Origin: Paenibacillus anaericanus
GTDB taxonomy: Bacteria > Bacillota > Bacilli > Paenibacillales > Paenibacillaceae
Reading direction: 5' to 3'
NCBI RefSeq assembly: GCF_003994475.1
Contig: NZ_RZNY01000002.1
Location: 174,536-238,535 of the forward strand
Length of the DNA: 64,000 bases
Both the position numbers and the translations under genes were made by a program. Positions within the stretch are counted from its first letter, which is position 1, and each line of letters begins with the position of its first letter. Under the pieces are notes generated by a model. The model did no database searches. It was not told where the DNA came from and saw only the letters and a list, made by a program, of their open reading frames with translations. Positions 51,610 through 60,264 of this stretch are shown one piece after another.

Positions 51610-52289
51610 AGGTTTCCTAGTAAATCACCATCCGGCCTGTACACCATACAATACTGCTCCAGCGAGCTGTTAGGTAGCGGGATGACTTTTACAGTACGAA
51701 ACTGATAATGTTCATATATGGGTAAATTACTTAGCGTCTGCGTCTCAAGTGAACACATGATATTCTTCCTACGGCATTCCGCAATAAGCGGATTGATTAT
51801 CTTCGACACATACCCCTGACCGCGGTATTGTTCTTGCACGACAAGCATATCCAAATGCATATATTCCTGATCACCTAGCATCGCTAACCACGAAGAACTC
51901 ATACTAAGCAAAATAGATATACCACGGATAAATCCTCGCACCCCAACGATTCGGCAGATCGGTAACGACTTAATAATGGCAAATGCAATCTGCTTCATAT
52001 ATTTGACTTTCGAGCGCACTGTCTCCGCTTGACGTTCCGAATGAAATACGAGCGCCACAGCTTCATAGTTCTCAGTTGTCGTTAGTAAATCCGAATAAGG
52101 ATATAACATCTCAATATATCGATGAAAAAATATATTCAACACTTGAAGCCTGGTAGTCTCATCAGGCAAGATATGTTGATACAGCGGGTCATCCTTAGCA
52201 AAAGTTTGCGCCATGATGCTGGCTGCTTTCGGAATGTCATGAGTATCAATTTTCAATAACGTCTTACAAATAGTTCCACCCCGTATCAT
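51603..52289 (-). CDS. GNAT-family N-acetyltransferase
   Basis: About 228 residues from ATG 52289 (MIRGGTICKTLLKID); the frame is open to 52343 but has no ribosome-binding site there, and the one at 52289 is weak. The acetyl-CoA site is MLVVQEQYRGQGYVSKII (R-x-x-G-x-G/A), followed by LETQTLSNLPIYEHYQF, so it is an intact GNAT fold. Its last codons (GDLLGNLA) and stop lie at the right edge of the MITE copy, so the C-terminus was probably altered by that insertion. The substrate is unknown. Confidence 0.85.
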   Translation of the reverse strand: MIRGGTICKTLLKIDTHDIPKAASIMAQTFAKDDPLYQHILPDETTRLQVLNIFFHRYIEMLYPYSDLLTTTENYEAVALVFHSERQAETVRSKVKYMKQIAFAIIKSLPICRIVGVRGFIRGISILLSMSSSWLAMLGDQEYMHLDMLVVQEQYRGQGYVSKIINPLIAECRRKNIMCSLETQTLSNLPIYEHYQFRTVKVIPLPNSSLEQYCMVYRPDGDLLGNLA

Positions 52290-52450
52290 AATTACTTCTC
52301 TATAAGCATAGTTCATTATAACGAAAACGACCAACTGATCCAACCTTATTACGAATGGTTTACAGAAACCTTTATGGTTTGATTGCGTTTATATTGAAGA
52401 AAGTCTACATATCAGAACATTCGAACTTCTAAGTCAGGAGGAGATACATA

Positions 52451-52927
52451 TTGAAAATTAGAAAATTCCAAGATTCAGATATTACTCAGATTTTCACCTT
52501 ATTCTATGAAACAGTACATTCGGTGAACAAACAAGACTATTCGCAAGAGCAACTTGATGCATGGGCGCCTCATGAAAAAAAGCCAATCAGGGTACAAACT
52601 TGGAGTGATTCACTGAGACACAACATCACTTATGTTGTTGAAATCAATGACATCATCGTCGGTTTTGCAGATTTGACCCCAGATGGTCACCTAGATAGAC
52701 TTTATGTGCACAAGGATTTTCAAGGCCAAGGAATTGCTTCAACTTTAGTGAACAAACTGGAATCAGAGGCAACGGATCTAGGTCTTGTTGAAATAAATAC
52801 TGACGCAAGCATTACCGCTAGGCCATTTTTTGAAAGAAACGGGTACCGAGTATTGCATTCTCAGACCGTAGAACGTAATGGTGTAAACTTAATTAATTTC
52901 AAGATGATTAAACTATTAGTAAACTAA
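52451..52927 (+). CDS. GNAT-family N-acetyltransferase
   Basis: A 158-residue acetyltransferase with a TTG start at 52451 and AGGAGG 9 nt upstream. The key motif DRLYVHKDFQGQGIASTLVNKLE holds Q-x-x-G-x-A acetyl-CoA binding, followed by TDASITARPFFERNGY, a typical late-strand signature. It resembles putative acetyltransferases acting on small molecules. It is divergent from the GNAT gene on the other strand, 161 nt away. Confidence 0.9.
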   Translation: MKIRKFQDSDITQIFTLFYETVHSVNKQDYSQEQLDAWAPHEKKPIRVQTWSDSLRHNITYVVEINDIIVGFADLTPDGHLDRLYVHKDFQGQGIASTLVNKLESEATDLGLVEINTDASITARPFFERNGYRVLHSQTVERNGVNLINFKMIKLLVN

Positions 52928-53000
52928 CTTTCCGCTGAGAGGTGAATCGCATGGATGGCTCCGTTACTACTATTTAAACGAGGGTAATCAGCGGAGGTGG

Positions 53001-53441
53001 AGCTTTTATTTTCTAGGTACCGATGAACAAACAAATCAACATGCCGTAGATAAAATTAGACAACTCTATCCGAATGTGAAGATTGCTGGTAGACATCATG
53101 GTTTCTTTACCGAGTTGGACGAGCCGTCCATTCTTTCTGAAATTGTACAAACGAGACCCGATATACTGATTGTAGCCATGGGTGCTCCCTACTCTGATAA
53201 ATGGATTTATAAGCATAAACAAGATATTGCTCATACAAAAATTGTATTTGGAGTTGGAGGAAGTCTGGACGTAATCGCCGGCAAAGTACCTCCTACACCC
53301 ACCATATGGAAGAAGCTAAATTTAGAGTGGATGCATCGGCTATTTACTGCTCCCGTTGCCAAAGGGCAAAAATCAAGATGGCGTAGACAGTCTGCGCTAC
53401 CCAAATTTATATATCGAGCTATCATACGAAATGCCAAATAG
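53001..53441 (+). pseudogene. Fragment of a TagA/WecG-type glycosyltransferase
   Basis: From 53001 the frame codes SFYFLGTDEQTN, then KIAGRHHGFF, VAMGAPYSDKWI, GVGGSLDVIAGK and LEWMHRLFTAPV, the C-terminal half of the WecG/TagA/CpsF family (N-acetylmannosaminyltransferase-like). The whole N-terminal half is missing, upstream residues are unrelated, and the only in-frame start (GTG 53076) lies inside the domain. The conserved RAP is changed to PTP. Probably nonfunctional. Confidence 0.75.
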
Positions 53442-53580
53442 GTGAATTGGAACGCAAACGCCTTTGCCCCTGATCTCAATCGCTAGTTGGTGTACAATCA
53501 AGAAATCAGAGGGCATAGCGTTCAGTAAAGACAATCCATCATCGCAGCAGTATCCTTACAACTAGTTCCGTGAGGATCCC

Positions 53581-54684
53581 TTAGCTCAGAAAGCCCTTTA
53601 CAAGTCCCAGCGGCAACGGCCTTGGCTGTTCGCAGCTTATCTCAAGCTCTACAAAACGTTTAGTGTCCGAGCTTGTATGGAACGCATGCATAATTTCAAG
53701 CACATGATTGGCGAGTTGACCGTTTGCTCTAGGTTGATCTCCTGTTTCAATGCAGCTAGCCATATCAGCAACGCCGATTCCTCTACTGTTCTCCTCATAA
53801 TTATGCACAAGTGGAATTTCCATAAATTCAGTGCCCTGGGCAGGCTTAAATAGAATCGGACCACCGAACGTATTCGGATCGGGCACGATCAGTGTTCCCA
53901 GCGATCCATATATTTCTATCCGCGGCAAAGTACTGCTCCAGATATCGAAGCTCGTAATAACTGTTGACACTACTCCGTTAGCAAATCTTATTGTCCCCGC
54001 CACATGAGTTGGAACCTTGACCTCCACCTGCTGGCCAAATTTCTTAGCGCTCGTAATTGTTCTTTGCGGAAAGGATGTTTTGGTCATACCGCAAACGGTC
54101 TCTGCAGGTCCCAAAAGGGAAACCAGCGCAGTGAGATAATACGGCCCCATGTCGAACATAGGCCCTCCGCCTGCTTCATAATAGAACTCTGGGTCTGGAT
54201 GCCAGCTTTCATGTCCGTGACAGACCATAAATGCGGTTGCCGCAACCGGCTCTCCAATAAATCCGTCGTCAATCAACTTTCTGCACGTTTGAAGTCCTGC
54301 ACCGAGAAAGGTATCTGGAGCACAACCGATGAACAGATTTTTCTCTTTGGCTAGAGCGACCAGTTCTTTTCCGTTGTCCAATGTAAGCGATAGGGGCTTT
54401 TCCACATATACATGTTTGCCTGCCAACAGCGCCCGTTTGCACACCTCGAAATGTCCTTGGGGTGTGGTCAGATTCACAACAATTTGAATCTCATCGGAAG
54501 CCAGTAACTCCTCCGTGGATAATACATGAGGTACGTTGTATTTCTCGGCTGCTTCCTCAGCCCTTTCCCTGAACAGATCGGAGCAAGCATATACCTCCGT
54601 ATTTACAAACAACTTTGAAAGGTTCTCAAAATAAATGCCGCTGATATTCCCACAACCTACTATCCCTACCTTAGCTTTACCCAA
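53581..54684 (-). CDS. Gfo/Idh/MocA-family oxidoreductase
   Basis: About 367 residues from TTG 54684 (LGKAKVGIVGCGN), placed 7-8 nt after AAGGTGGGG; a GTG at 54696 would sit inside that site. The NAD(P)-binding motif is GIVGCGNISGIYFENL, and the catalytic EKP motif is YVEKPLSLT, then the GPFFDMG-type segment (GGGPMFDMGPYYL). Such enzymes oxidise or epimerise sugars or inositols. It forms an operon with the ThuA-like gene 34 nt upstream; an AraC-type gene is divergent. Confidence 0.92.
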   Translation of the reverse strand: MGKAKVGIVGCGNISGIYFENLSKLFVNTEVYACSDLFRERAEEAAEKYNVPHVLSTEELLASDEIQIVVNLTTPQGHFEVCKRALLAGKHVYVEKPLSLTLDNGKELVALAKEKNLFIGCAPDTFLGAGLQTCRKLIDDGFIGEPVAATAFMVCHGHESWHPDPEFYYEAGGGPMFDMGPYYLTALVSLLGPAETVCGMTKTSFPQRTITSAKKFGQQVEVKVPTHVAGTIRFANGVVSTVITSFDIWSSTLPRIEIYGSLGTLIVPDPNTFGGPILFKPAQGTEFMEIPLVHNYEENSRGIGVADMASCIETGDQPRANGQLANHVLEIMHAFHTSSDTKRFVELEISCEQPRPLPLGLVKGFLS

Positions 54685-54718
54685 GCTCGTCCCCACCTTA
54701 TCTGCTAATGAAATATCG

Positions 54719-55381
54719 TTATTTGGCCGCCCAAAGGAACCCTCTTCGCATCAATTCCTTGGCTTCTGGAATATCGAAGATATCTGCATGATGACCTAAT
54801 GCATTATAAAAGACCTTGCCTTTTCCCCACATTTTTGTATATACCACGGGCATTTGTATGATACCATTTGCCGAATGAGCTCCATCGCTCAGTGGAAAAG
54901 TAGTCGTGGCAAGCACATCAACCGATGGGTCTACATGCAGGAAATATTGTTCTGACTTGACTTTGAAGTCTTTGATCCCTTCAATAATGGGACTGGATCC
55001 GGAACCAATGATATTCACTTCATACTCCACGCCATCATTGAAAGGATGAGCAACCCATTGTGACCCGGTCATAAATTGCCATTCCACACTGTTTCTAAAC
55101 GAATCACACATCCCACCGTGACATCCAGCCATCCCCACTCCAAGTTCCACAGCTTTCAATACTGGTTGAAGCTGCTCATTGCTGATATCCCCCATGGTCC
55201 AAATCGGAACAATAAGGTTTAAATCTAGCAACTTTTCTTCGTTCTTGAAACTATCTAGTGTATCAGAAACTTCAACCTCGAAGCCTTCTTCCTTTAGTAA
55301 TCCAGCAAAAACCTCCGAAACCTTCTGTGGTTCATGCCCATCCCAACCGCCTCTTACAATTAACGCCTTTTTTGACTTCAT
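54719..55381 (-). CDS. ThuA-like domain protein (trehalose-utilisation type)
   Basis: A 220-residue class I glutamine-amidotransferase-like (ThuA) protein. Visible family elements: KKALIVRGGWDGHEP, LIVPIWTMGDISNEQ, VGMAGCHGGMCDSF, and QWVAHP. In the ThuAB pathway these act with Gfo/Idh enzymes on disaccharide-derived 3-keto sugars. AAGGAG lies 6 nt before ATG 55381. The pair with the Gfo/Idh gene and the divergent AraC regulator looks like a small sugar-catabolic unit. Confidence 0.88.
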   Translation of the reverse strand: MKSKKALIVRGGWDGHEPQKVSEVFAGLLKEEGFEVEVSDTLDSFKNEEKLLDLNLIVPIWTMGDISNEQLQPVLKAVELGVGMAGCHGGMCDSFRNSVEWQFMTGSQWVAHPFNDGVEYEVNIIGSGSSPIIEGIKDFKVKSEQYFLHVDPSVDVLATTTFPLSDGAHSANGIIQMPVVYTKMWGKGKVFYNALGHHADIFDIPEAKELMRRGFLWAAK

Positions 55382-55562
55382 AAAATATCTCCTTTGGGAT
55401 CAAATTAACTAGTCTTATTCCTTCATTACAATAAAATTGTAAATCAGAAGTCTCTTTACTGCTCGTCATTTCCTTTGCTTGTATGGTCATTTTTTGCTAA
55501 AGTTTAGGAATATATCGGGACTACTGCAATTATTATTTGGTTCAAGAGTTAAGGAGGCAGCA

Positions 55563-56402
55563 ATGAAAGCATTTCATGAAAATCGTTTATACCACTCTAT
55601 AATTCCATTCACCGCATTTATTGCCCATAATTTTAACTTTTTAGCGCATTGGCATAATGATCTTGAATTTATCTATGTGTGTGAAGGCACGATCCGAATA
55701 GGAATCAATTCGGAAAGCCGGATTCTCGGCAAAGGAGATATTGCCATCTGTTCTAGTGGAGATATTCACTATTACGACAGCAAAGATAATGAGTCTAGCA
55801 TCTTGATTGTAATATTTAATCCTCAACTTATCGGGGTTCCCGGAGGTTGGCCCAAAAACATTAGGCTAACCAGTCCTTTCTTCAGTAATTCTGAATCGGA
55901 GAGTAGGGAGCACCAGGGAATGTTTGTTGAGAAAATGACTGATCTTATGCTTAATTTGCTGCGGGAGTCAGAGGATCAATCAGAGCACTATGAAATGTTT
56001 ATAACCGGCATGGTGTTTGAACTCTGCGGAACCATCTTGAGATATGCAAACAGTGAACCTGCTGACCTAAAAAAAGATAAGCGGCGTATGATTACTATGA
56101 AAATTATGCAGGAGGTACTGGAATATCTAGAGATGAATTATTCAAGGGCTATCACTCTTGAAGATGTTGCCAGGCAGGCTAATATGAGTATTTTTCATTT
56201 CTCTAGATTCTTCAAGAGCATCACTGGCATGAGTTTTATTTCCTACCTCAACAACATTCGAATAAATAAGGCAGAAGAAATGATTCTGAACACAAATAGA
56301 TCGATGATTGACATCGCACTAGACTGTGGATTTACAAATGTCAGAACCTTTAACAGAGTGTTTAGGCAGTTACGACAATGCACCCCTTCAGACCTCCGCT
56401 AG
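55563..56402 (+). CDS. AraC-family transcriptional regulator with cupin sensor domain
   Basis: 279 residues from ATG 55563 (MKAFHENRLYHSIIP), with AAGGAGG 6 nt upstream; the frame is open to 55479. The N-terminal cupin-like sensor (HWHNDLEFIYVCEG, GDIAICSSGDIHYY) is followed by two helix-turn-helices at the C-terminus: ITLEDVARQANMSIFHFSRFFKSITGMSF and MIDIALDCGFTNVRTFNRVFRQL. It is divergent from thuA-like/Gfo genes and likely activates them. Confidence 0.92.
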   Translation: MKAFHENRLYHSIIPFTAFIAHNFNFLAHWHNDLEFIYVCEGTIRIGINSESRILGKGDIAICSSGDIHYYDSKDNESSILIVIFNPQLIGVPGGWPKNIRLTSPFFSNSESESREHQGMFVEKMTDLMLNLLRESEDQSEHYEMFITGMVFELCGTILRYANSEPADLKKDKRRMITMKIMQEVLEYLEMNYSRAITLEDVARQANMSIFHFSRFFKSITGMSFISYLNNIRINKAEEMILNTNRSMIDIALDCGFTNVRTFNRVFRQLRQCTPSDLR

Positions 56403-56454
56403 AATAATTAAGGCTAAGAAAATTACCCACCTATGTATCAAATTATCTAACCGT

Positions 56455-56495
56455 TTGACAATTTTAGTTGTCACGAATATAGTTGTTATAACAAC
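56455..56495 (+). promoter_or_regulatory. marR-MFS promoter with two operator palindromes
   Basis: -35 TTGACA (56455-56460), 17-bp spacer, -10 TATAGT (56478-56483). TGACAA (56456-56461) and TTGTCA (56468-56473) are an inverted repeat over the -35, and GTTGTTATAACAAC (56482-56495) is a perfect 14-bp palindrome at the -10/start region. This is the layout expected of a MarR-autoregulated promoter. Confidence 0.8.
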
Positions 56496-56517
56496 CATTT
56501 ATCGGGAGTGATGAATT

Positions 56518-56970
56518 TTGCGTAAAAAAGGATTAGATCATTCAATAGGTTTTCAGCTAGGTAACGCACACCGGAAACTAAGTCATTTATTTATGCTGCG
56601 AACTAAACAATATGATATAACCCCAGAACAATGGGGTGTTCTATATCGTGTCCGAGAAGAAGATGGATTAATTCAACGGGAAATAGCCCAGCGCTCTGGC
56701 AAGGATAAGCCGACCACGACTCGTATACTTGACGTATTAGAGACCAAAGGACTTATCACGAAACAAGCGGGTAAAAGTGACCGTCGTTCCTTTCATGTAT
56801 TTATTACTGAACAAGGGAAATTTATTGCAGACGCCATTGAGCCGATCGAATATCGCACGGTTGGGGATGTATTAGATACACTAACGGATGAGGAATATGA
56901 ACTCATGTGCACGGTACTGAACAAGATTAGTCAACAAGCAACTGAATTAGCTACACTAGAAAAGGAGTAA
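56518..56970 (+). CDS. MarR-family transcriptional regulator
   Basis: A 150-residue winged-helix regulator with TTG start at 56518 and GGGAG upstream; an ATG at 56511 runs into a stop. It has the dimer helices at both ends and the HTH LIQREIAQRSGKDKPTTTRILDVLETKGLITKQ, then the wing KSDRRSFHVFIT. It sits 7 nt before the MFS gene, so it probably represses this efflux operon and responds to the exported compound. Confidence 0.95.
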   Translation: MRKKGLDHSIGFQLGNAHRKLSHLFMLRTKQYDITPEQWGVLYRVREEDGLIQREIAQRSGKDKPTTTRILDVLETKGLITKQAGKSDRRSFHVFITEQGKFIADAIEPIEYRTVGDVLDTLTDEEYELMCTVLNKISQQATELATLEKE

Positions 56971-56977
56971 TCATATT

Positions 56978-58198
56978 ATGCCTGAACATCAAGAGAAACT
57001 CTGGACGAAATCGTTCATTATTCTAACTGCAAGTTATTTATTATTATTTTTGAGCTTACAAATGTTGCTATCCCCATTCCCTACTTATGCCAAGGAGCAA
57101 TTTCATCCTGGTGATTTTACACTAAGCCTAGTCACTAGTCTATTCGCCCTTGCAGCCATACTTACTCGCTTTGCAACGGCGTTTCTGCTACGTACCATAC
57201 GCAGAAACACCATATTATTTTGGGGGATTTTTATATTAGCGGCAGCAACTTTTGCTTATCCTTATGCAGGCTCCATGAATCAGTTGCTCGGCTTGCGAGT
57301 GGTATTCGGCATTGGATTCGGGATGGCGAGTACGGTTTTACCTACTTTAGTATCCCAGATTATTCCCCATAAGCGAATTGGTGAAGGTATTGGTTACTTC
57401 GGACTGTCGACAAGTATTGCCATGTCAATAGGACCTCTAATCGGACTCTCTGTAATAAAAGATTACGGCTTCACGGCACTCTCATTACTTGGAACGTTAG
57501 CTGCTGCGCTAATTGTCCCATTATTGCTCATGACTCGTAGTATTCCACCACAACCAGCTAAATCTGCCATTCCTGTGAAGTCATCTGCCTCCACTACAAC
57601 AAACAGCAAGAAGACCTCCATGTCCCGCATGTGGATGCCAGCATTGTTAAATATGTTAATGTCGATTACCTATGGCGGCATTCTTGGATTTCTAGCCTTA
57701 TTTGGTGAAGAGAAACATTTGGGGCAAATTGGACTTTTCTTCTTATTTATTGCTTTTACCGTTTTGATCGTGCGTCCAATTTCTGGTCGTATCTTTGATC
57801 GCTATGGCCCTTTCTTTGTGCTTGTACCCGGATCGATCATCGTAGTAGCAAGTCTACTCATCTTGTCATATGCCAATACGCTTCCACTTGTTATTGTATC
57901 GGCACTTCTATACGGACTTGGTTTTGGTGCAATACAACCAACGACTCAGGCATGGATGCTTCGTGAAGCTTCACCGGAGCAACATAGTACAGCAAACAGC
58001 CTTTATTACAATTCGATTGATCTAGGCGTTGCCCTAGGTTCTATGCTGCTCGGCATTGTCGCATCAGCTTCAAACTATTCCATCATGTATCGTTATTCTG
58101 CTGGAGTCATGGTCGTATTTCTAGTTGTCTATCTCGTTAGTCATATACTCAGCTCGAAGACGAAGAAGTCATCTGCTGTAGTCTCCATGGAGCAATAA
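56978..58198 (+). CDS. MFS transporter
   Basis: A 406-residue major facilitator with about 12 membrane helices. The N-terminal half includes RIGEGIGYFGLSTSIAMSIGPLIG (the motif C-like stretch of drug antiporters). A charged cytoplasmic loop rich in Ser/Thr/Lys joins the halves (about 190-215). The C-terminal half has RPISGRIFDRYGP (motif A-like) and ends in a Lys/Ser-rich tail. The MarR partner suggests efflux of an antibiotic or other toxic compound. AAGGAG lies 9-10 nt before ATG. Confidence 0.92.
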   Translation: MPEHQEKLWTKSFIILTASYLLLFLSLQMLLSPFPTYAKEQFHPGDFTLSLVTSLFALAAILTRFATAFLLRTIRRNTILFWGIFILAAATFAYPYAGSMNQLLGLRVVFGIGFGMASTVLPTLVSQIIPHKRIGEGIGYFGLSTSIAMSIGPLIGLSVIKDYGFTALSLLGTLAAALIVPLLLMTRSIPPQPAKSAIPVKSSASTTTNSKKTSMSRMWMPALLNMLMSITYGGILGFLALFGEEKHLGQIGLFFLFIAFTVLIVRPISGRIFDRYGPFFVLVPGSIIVVASLLILSYANTLPLVIVSALLYGLGFGAIQPTTQAWMLREASPEQHSTANSLYYNSIDLGVALGSMLLGIVASASNYSIMYRYSAGVMVVFLVVYLVSHILSSKTKKSSAVVSMEQ

Positions 58199-58326
58199 CC
58201 GTTAGAGTCATGCAAAACCCACGAATACCATTAGGTACTCGCGGGTTGGTTAGTAGGTATTCTTGCTTGCGCAGCACCTCGCAAAGAAGAGGCGACCAAA
58301 AAAGCAAACAAGTGTTCCATTCGGGA

Positions 58327-58355
58327 TTGACTTCCCACTAATTTCAAGTTATAGT
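58327..58355 (+). promoter_or_regulatory. Candidate sigma-A promoter of the coiled-coil protein gene
   Basis: TTGACT (58327-58332), 17-bp spacer, TATAGT (58350-58355); both hexamers match consensus at 5 of 6 positions. Transcription would begin near 58362 and pass through the hairpins at 58378-58434. Confidence 0.7.
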
Positions 58356-58377
58356 AAATGATAATTACACACGTTAT

Positions 58378-58434
58378 GCGGGTGAAGCACCTCGCAAGAC
58401 AGGCATACTATGCCTATCTTGGAGGTGCTTTTTT
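58378..58434 (+). promoter_or_regulatory. Leader with mutually exclusive hairpins (candidate attenuator)
   Basis: A terminator-like hairpin pairs AAGCACCTC (58385-58393) with GAGGTGCTT (58422-58430), with inner stems AAGA/TCTT and AGGCAT/ATGCCT, followed by TTTTTT (58429-58434). An alternative hairpin pairs GCGGGTG (58378-58384) with CACCTCGC (58388-58395, one bulge). Both use the same CACCTC, so they cannot form together. The unit lies between a good promoter and the gene at 58470. I recognise no known riboswitch consensus. It could instead end transcription from the MFS operon. Confidence 0.6.
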
Positions 58435-58469
58435 GCGTGTATTTCTATTTTAAATGGGAGATGAGGCAA

Positions 58470-59258
58470 ATGATTTATAAGAACAGAAGTTTAAACATGA
58501 TTCACAAAGGATTTTTAGGAATCATTATTTTATTGATACTTCTCACAGGAAACGTCTCACAGGTTTATGCAACCTCCGATTGGGATACAGCACTAGAAGA
58601 CATCAATGCCTTGCATGATAATTACATTGATTCACAAGAAGTCATACAGTTGGATAATCTGAAAATCAAGAAGCTCCGTAAGCAGAACAATGACGACCTG
58701 AAATCAGTAAAAGCCAAGCTCAATACTATCGACCAAATTCTGTTGAGCCGTTTGAAGACAGAAGCAGAGCTAATTCAGCAGAAGCACTCCTCCCTACTAA
58801 AGCAGTATTCAACCCTCAGTAAGCAGTCCGCTGCCGCTAAGAAAACTAACGACACCAAAGCGGTTACAATATTTGATCTGAAACGCAATAAGTTGAAGCC
58901 CGCTGCTACTGCGGCGCGGGCTGAGGTAAAGGCTAAGACGGAAGCGCTGACAGCAGCCCGTAAGCAAACCGCAACTAAGACGAAACCGACCAAAGATATT
59001 TTAACGCTGGTAACAACATTGAAGAAGCAAATTGTCGCTGAGAACAAGAAGCTCGCTAATGCACAACAATCCCGCTCGGAAGCGGATAAACTTTATAAAG
59101 CTGCTATCAAACAAGGTGATGCAATTTCAGCAGCAACAGAGATGAAGCTGTCCTATCAGCAAATGGACAAAATCAAAACTATGCAGAAAAATCTTTATGA
59201 GTTGGAGCAGAGAATAGCAGTGGCCCTCCGGTCGGCTGAGTCCAAGCTTCCGCAGTGA
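58470..59258 (+). CDS. Secreted or membrane-anchored coiled-coil protein
   Basis: 262 residues from ATG 58470 (MIYKNRSLNMIHKG), with GAGG 5-6 nt upstream; the frame is open to 58410, inside the leader hairpin. An N-terminal hydrophobic segment (GIIILLILLTGNVSQVYA) looks like a signal peptide. The rest is a Lys/Ala/Gln-rich helix-forming region with heptad-like alternation (LLSRLKTEAELIQQKHSSLLKQYSTLS, TLKKQIVAENKKLANAQQS). Nothing identifies a family or function. It is a single-gene transcript behind the candidate attenuator. Confidence 0.8.
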   Translation: MIYKNRSLNMIHKGFLGIIILLILLTGNVSQVYATSDWDTALEDINALHDNYIDSQEVIQLDNLKIKKLRKQNNDDLKSVKAKLNTIDQILLSRLKTEAELIQQKHSSLLKQYSTLSKQSAAAKKTNDTKAVTIFDLKRNKLKPAATAARAEVKAKTEALTAARKQTATKTKPTKDILTLVTTLKKQIVAENKKLANAQQSRSEADKLYKAAIKQGDAISAATEMKLSYQQMDKIKTMQKNLYELEQRIAVALRSAESKLPQ

Positions 59259-59274
59259 AGTTGACCCATTATGA

Positions 59275-59312
59275 ACAAAAAAAGCAGCTCGTTCCTCGTC
59301 AGAGGATGGGCT
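59275..59312 (-). terminator. Weak terminator of the PHP-ECF operon
   Basis: AGC..TCCTC and GAGGA..GCT stem with a TGAC loop, then seven T on the minus strand. It is 130-160 nt after the PHP gene, so assignment is tentative. Confidence 0.5.
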
Positions 59313-59440
59313 TCTACTTCTTATTCATTAACAATGAATCCACTCTAGTAGATTGGCTGTTACTATAACGTTAAAACATTGAAATGACAGCCAAGACTTA
59401 ATTTGTGCTTCTATGTCTGCCGCGCTGTGTCTCTGTAGTG

Positions 59441-60238
59441 TTAAGCCATATTACCTGTTTCGACTTCATCCCTTGATGGAGCTTCACCCAGCATCTGCTT
59501 CAGTAATTTCTTCATCATGACAGATGCCTTCACCTTCGTGTGCAAACAAGGAGAAATCTCTACCTCATAGTTCCGCTGGCGGATGGCTACCTTCAACTCC
59601 TCTACTGTAGAGCATGTTTCATGTAGACGGTTCACCACGCTTCCATACTGCAAGCATTGATGACTGTCACTACCAGCTATCACAGGTATCCCTAACTTTT
59701 CAGCGAAGGGTGTAATAAGTTGTCTGTAGGCATCCTCACCTTGACTGTAAATATCTTTGGCGTTGAAATCGAAAGCGTCAAGCCGCCCAAGCAACTCCGG
59801 GTCCAAGTGATGCAATGGTGTATTGGTTCGGAACGGATGCGCCCCTATTTTCCATAGGTTATGTTCATCAGCCAGATCTAACAAATCACTAAATGGAATA
59901 AAACTTCCCTCTTGAGTGTGATCCTCAAGTTCTGCTCTGACAGCAAGAATGTTCTCCTTGAGCCCGATTAATAGAATGTGTCCCGTTTCCGCAATATCGA
60001 CTTCCATGCCTGGAAATACTTTTAGACCGTCTGCATCATAATAATGACCGTTATATGGGTAAATCCGATCTAGCGTTTCATACATACCGACAAAATTGGA
60101 GGTGTTAAAATGTTCCGTCAAAGCAATCGCCTGTAATCCATTTGCCTTAGCTTCGACCATCATTTCTGCGAAATAATCAGGAGAAAATCCTGCCTTCTTG
60201 GACAGATTGCCATGTGTATGTAAATCAATGTTCATCAT
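59441..60238 (-). CDS. PHP-domain phosphoesterase
   Basis: A 265-residue metal-dependent hydrolase of the polymerase-and-histidinol-phosphatase fold. Metal-binding motifs: DLHTHGN at the N-terminus, ALTEHF, the GMEVDI segment, KIGAHPFR, and the AGSDSHQ motif near residue 193. The substrate is unknown; members hydrolyse histidinol phosphate, nucleotides or other phosphates. GGAGAG precedes the ATGATG start at 60238. It lies 26 nt after the ECF transporter genes and is probably in their operon. Confidence 0.88.
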   Translation of the reverse strand: MMNIDLHTHGNLSKKAGFSPDYFAEMMVEAKANGLQAIALTEHFNTSNFVGMYETLDRIYPYNGHYYDADGLKVFPGMEVDIAETGHILLIGLKENILAVRAELEDHTQEGSFIPFSDLLDLADEHNLWKIGAHPFRTNTPLHHLDPELLGRLDAFDFNAKDIYSQGEDAYRQLITPFAEKLGIPVIAGSDSHQCLQYGSVVNRLHETCSTVEELKVAIRQRNYEVEISPCLHTKVKASVMMKKLLKQMLGEAPSRDEVETGNMA

Positions 60239-60264
60239 AAATTTCTCTCCTTTAGACTTGGCTT

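Noticed and set aside
52928-53000. TCCGCTGA/TCAGCGGA inverted repeat as a terminator
   Set aside because: The loop is about 50 nt and the T run is weak; it may be part of the decayed glycosyltransferase region.
58264-58290. AGCACCTCGCAA copy considered as a second attenuator
   Set aside because: It lies upstream of the predicted promoter and has no T run or matching GAGGTGCTT arm.
58362-58434. Known riboswitch classes (c-di-GMP, preQ1, T-box, purine) in the leader
   Set aside because: I compared remembered core motifs and found none; the leader before the hairpins is also short.
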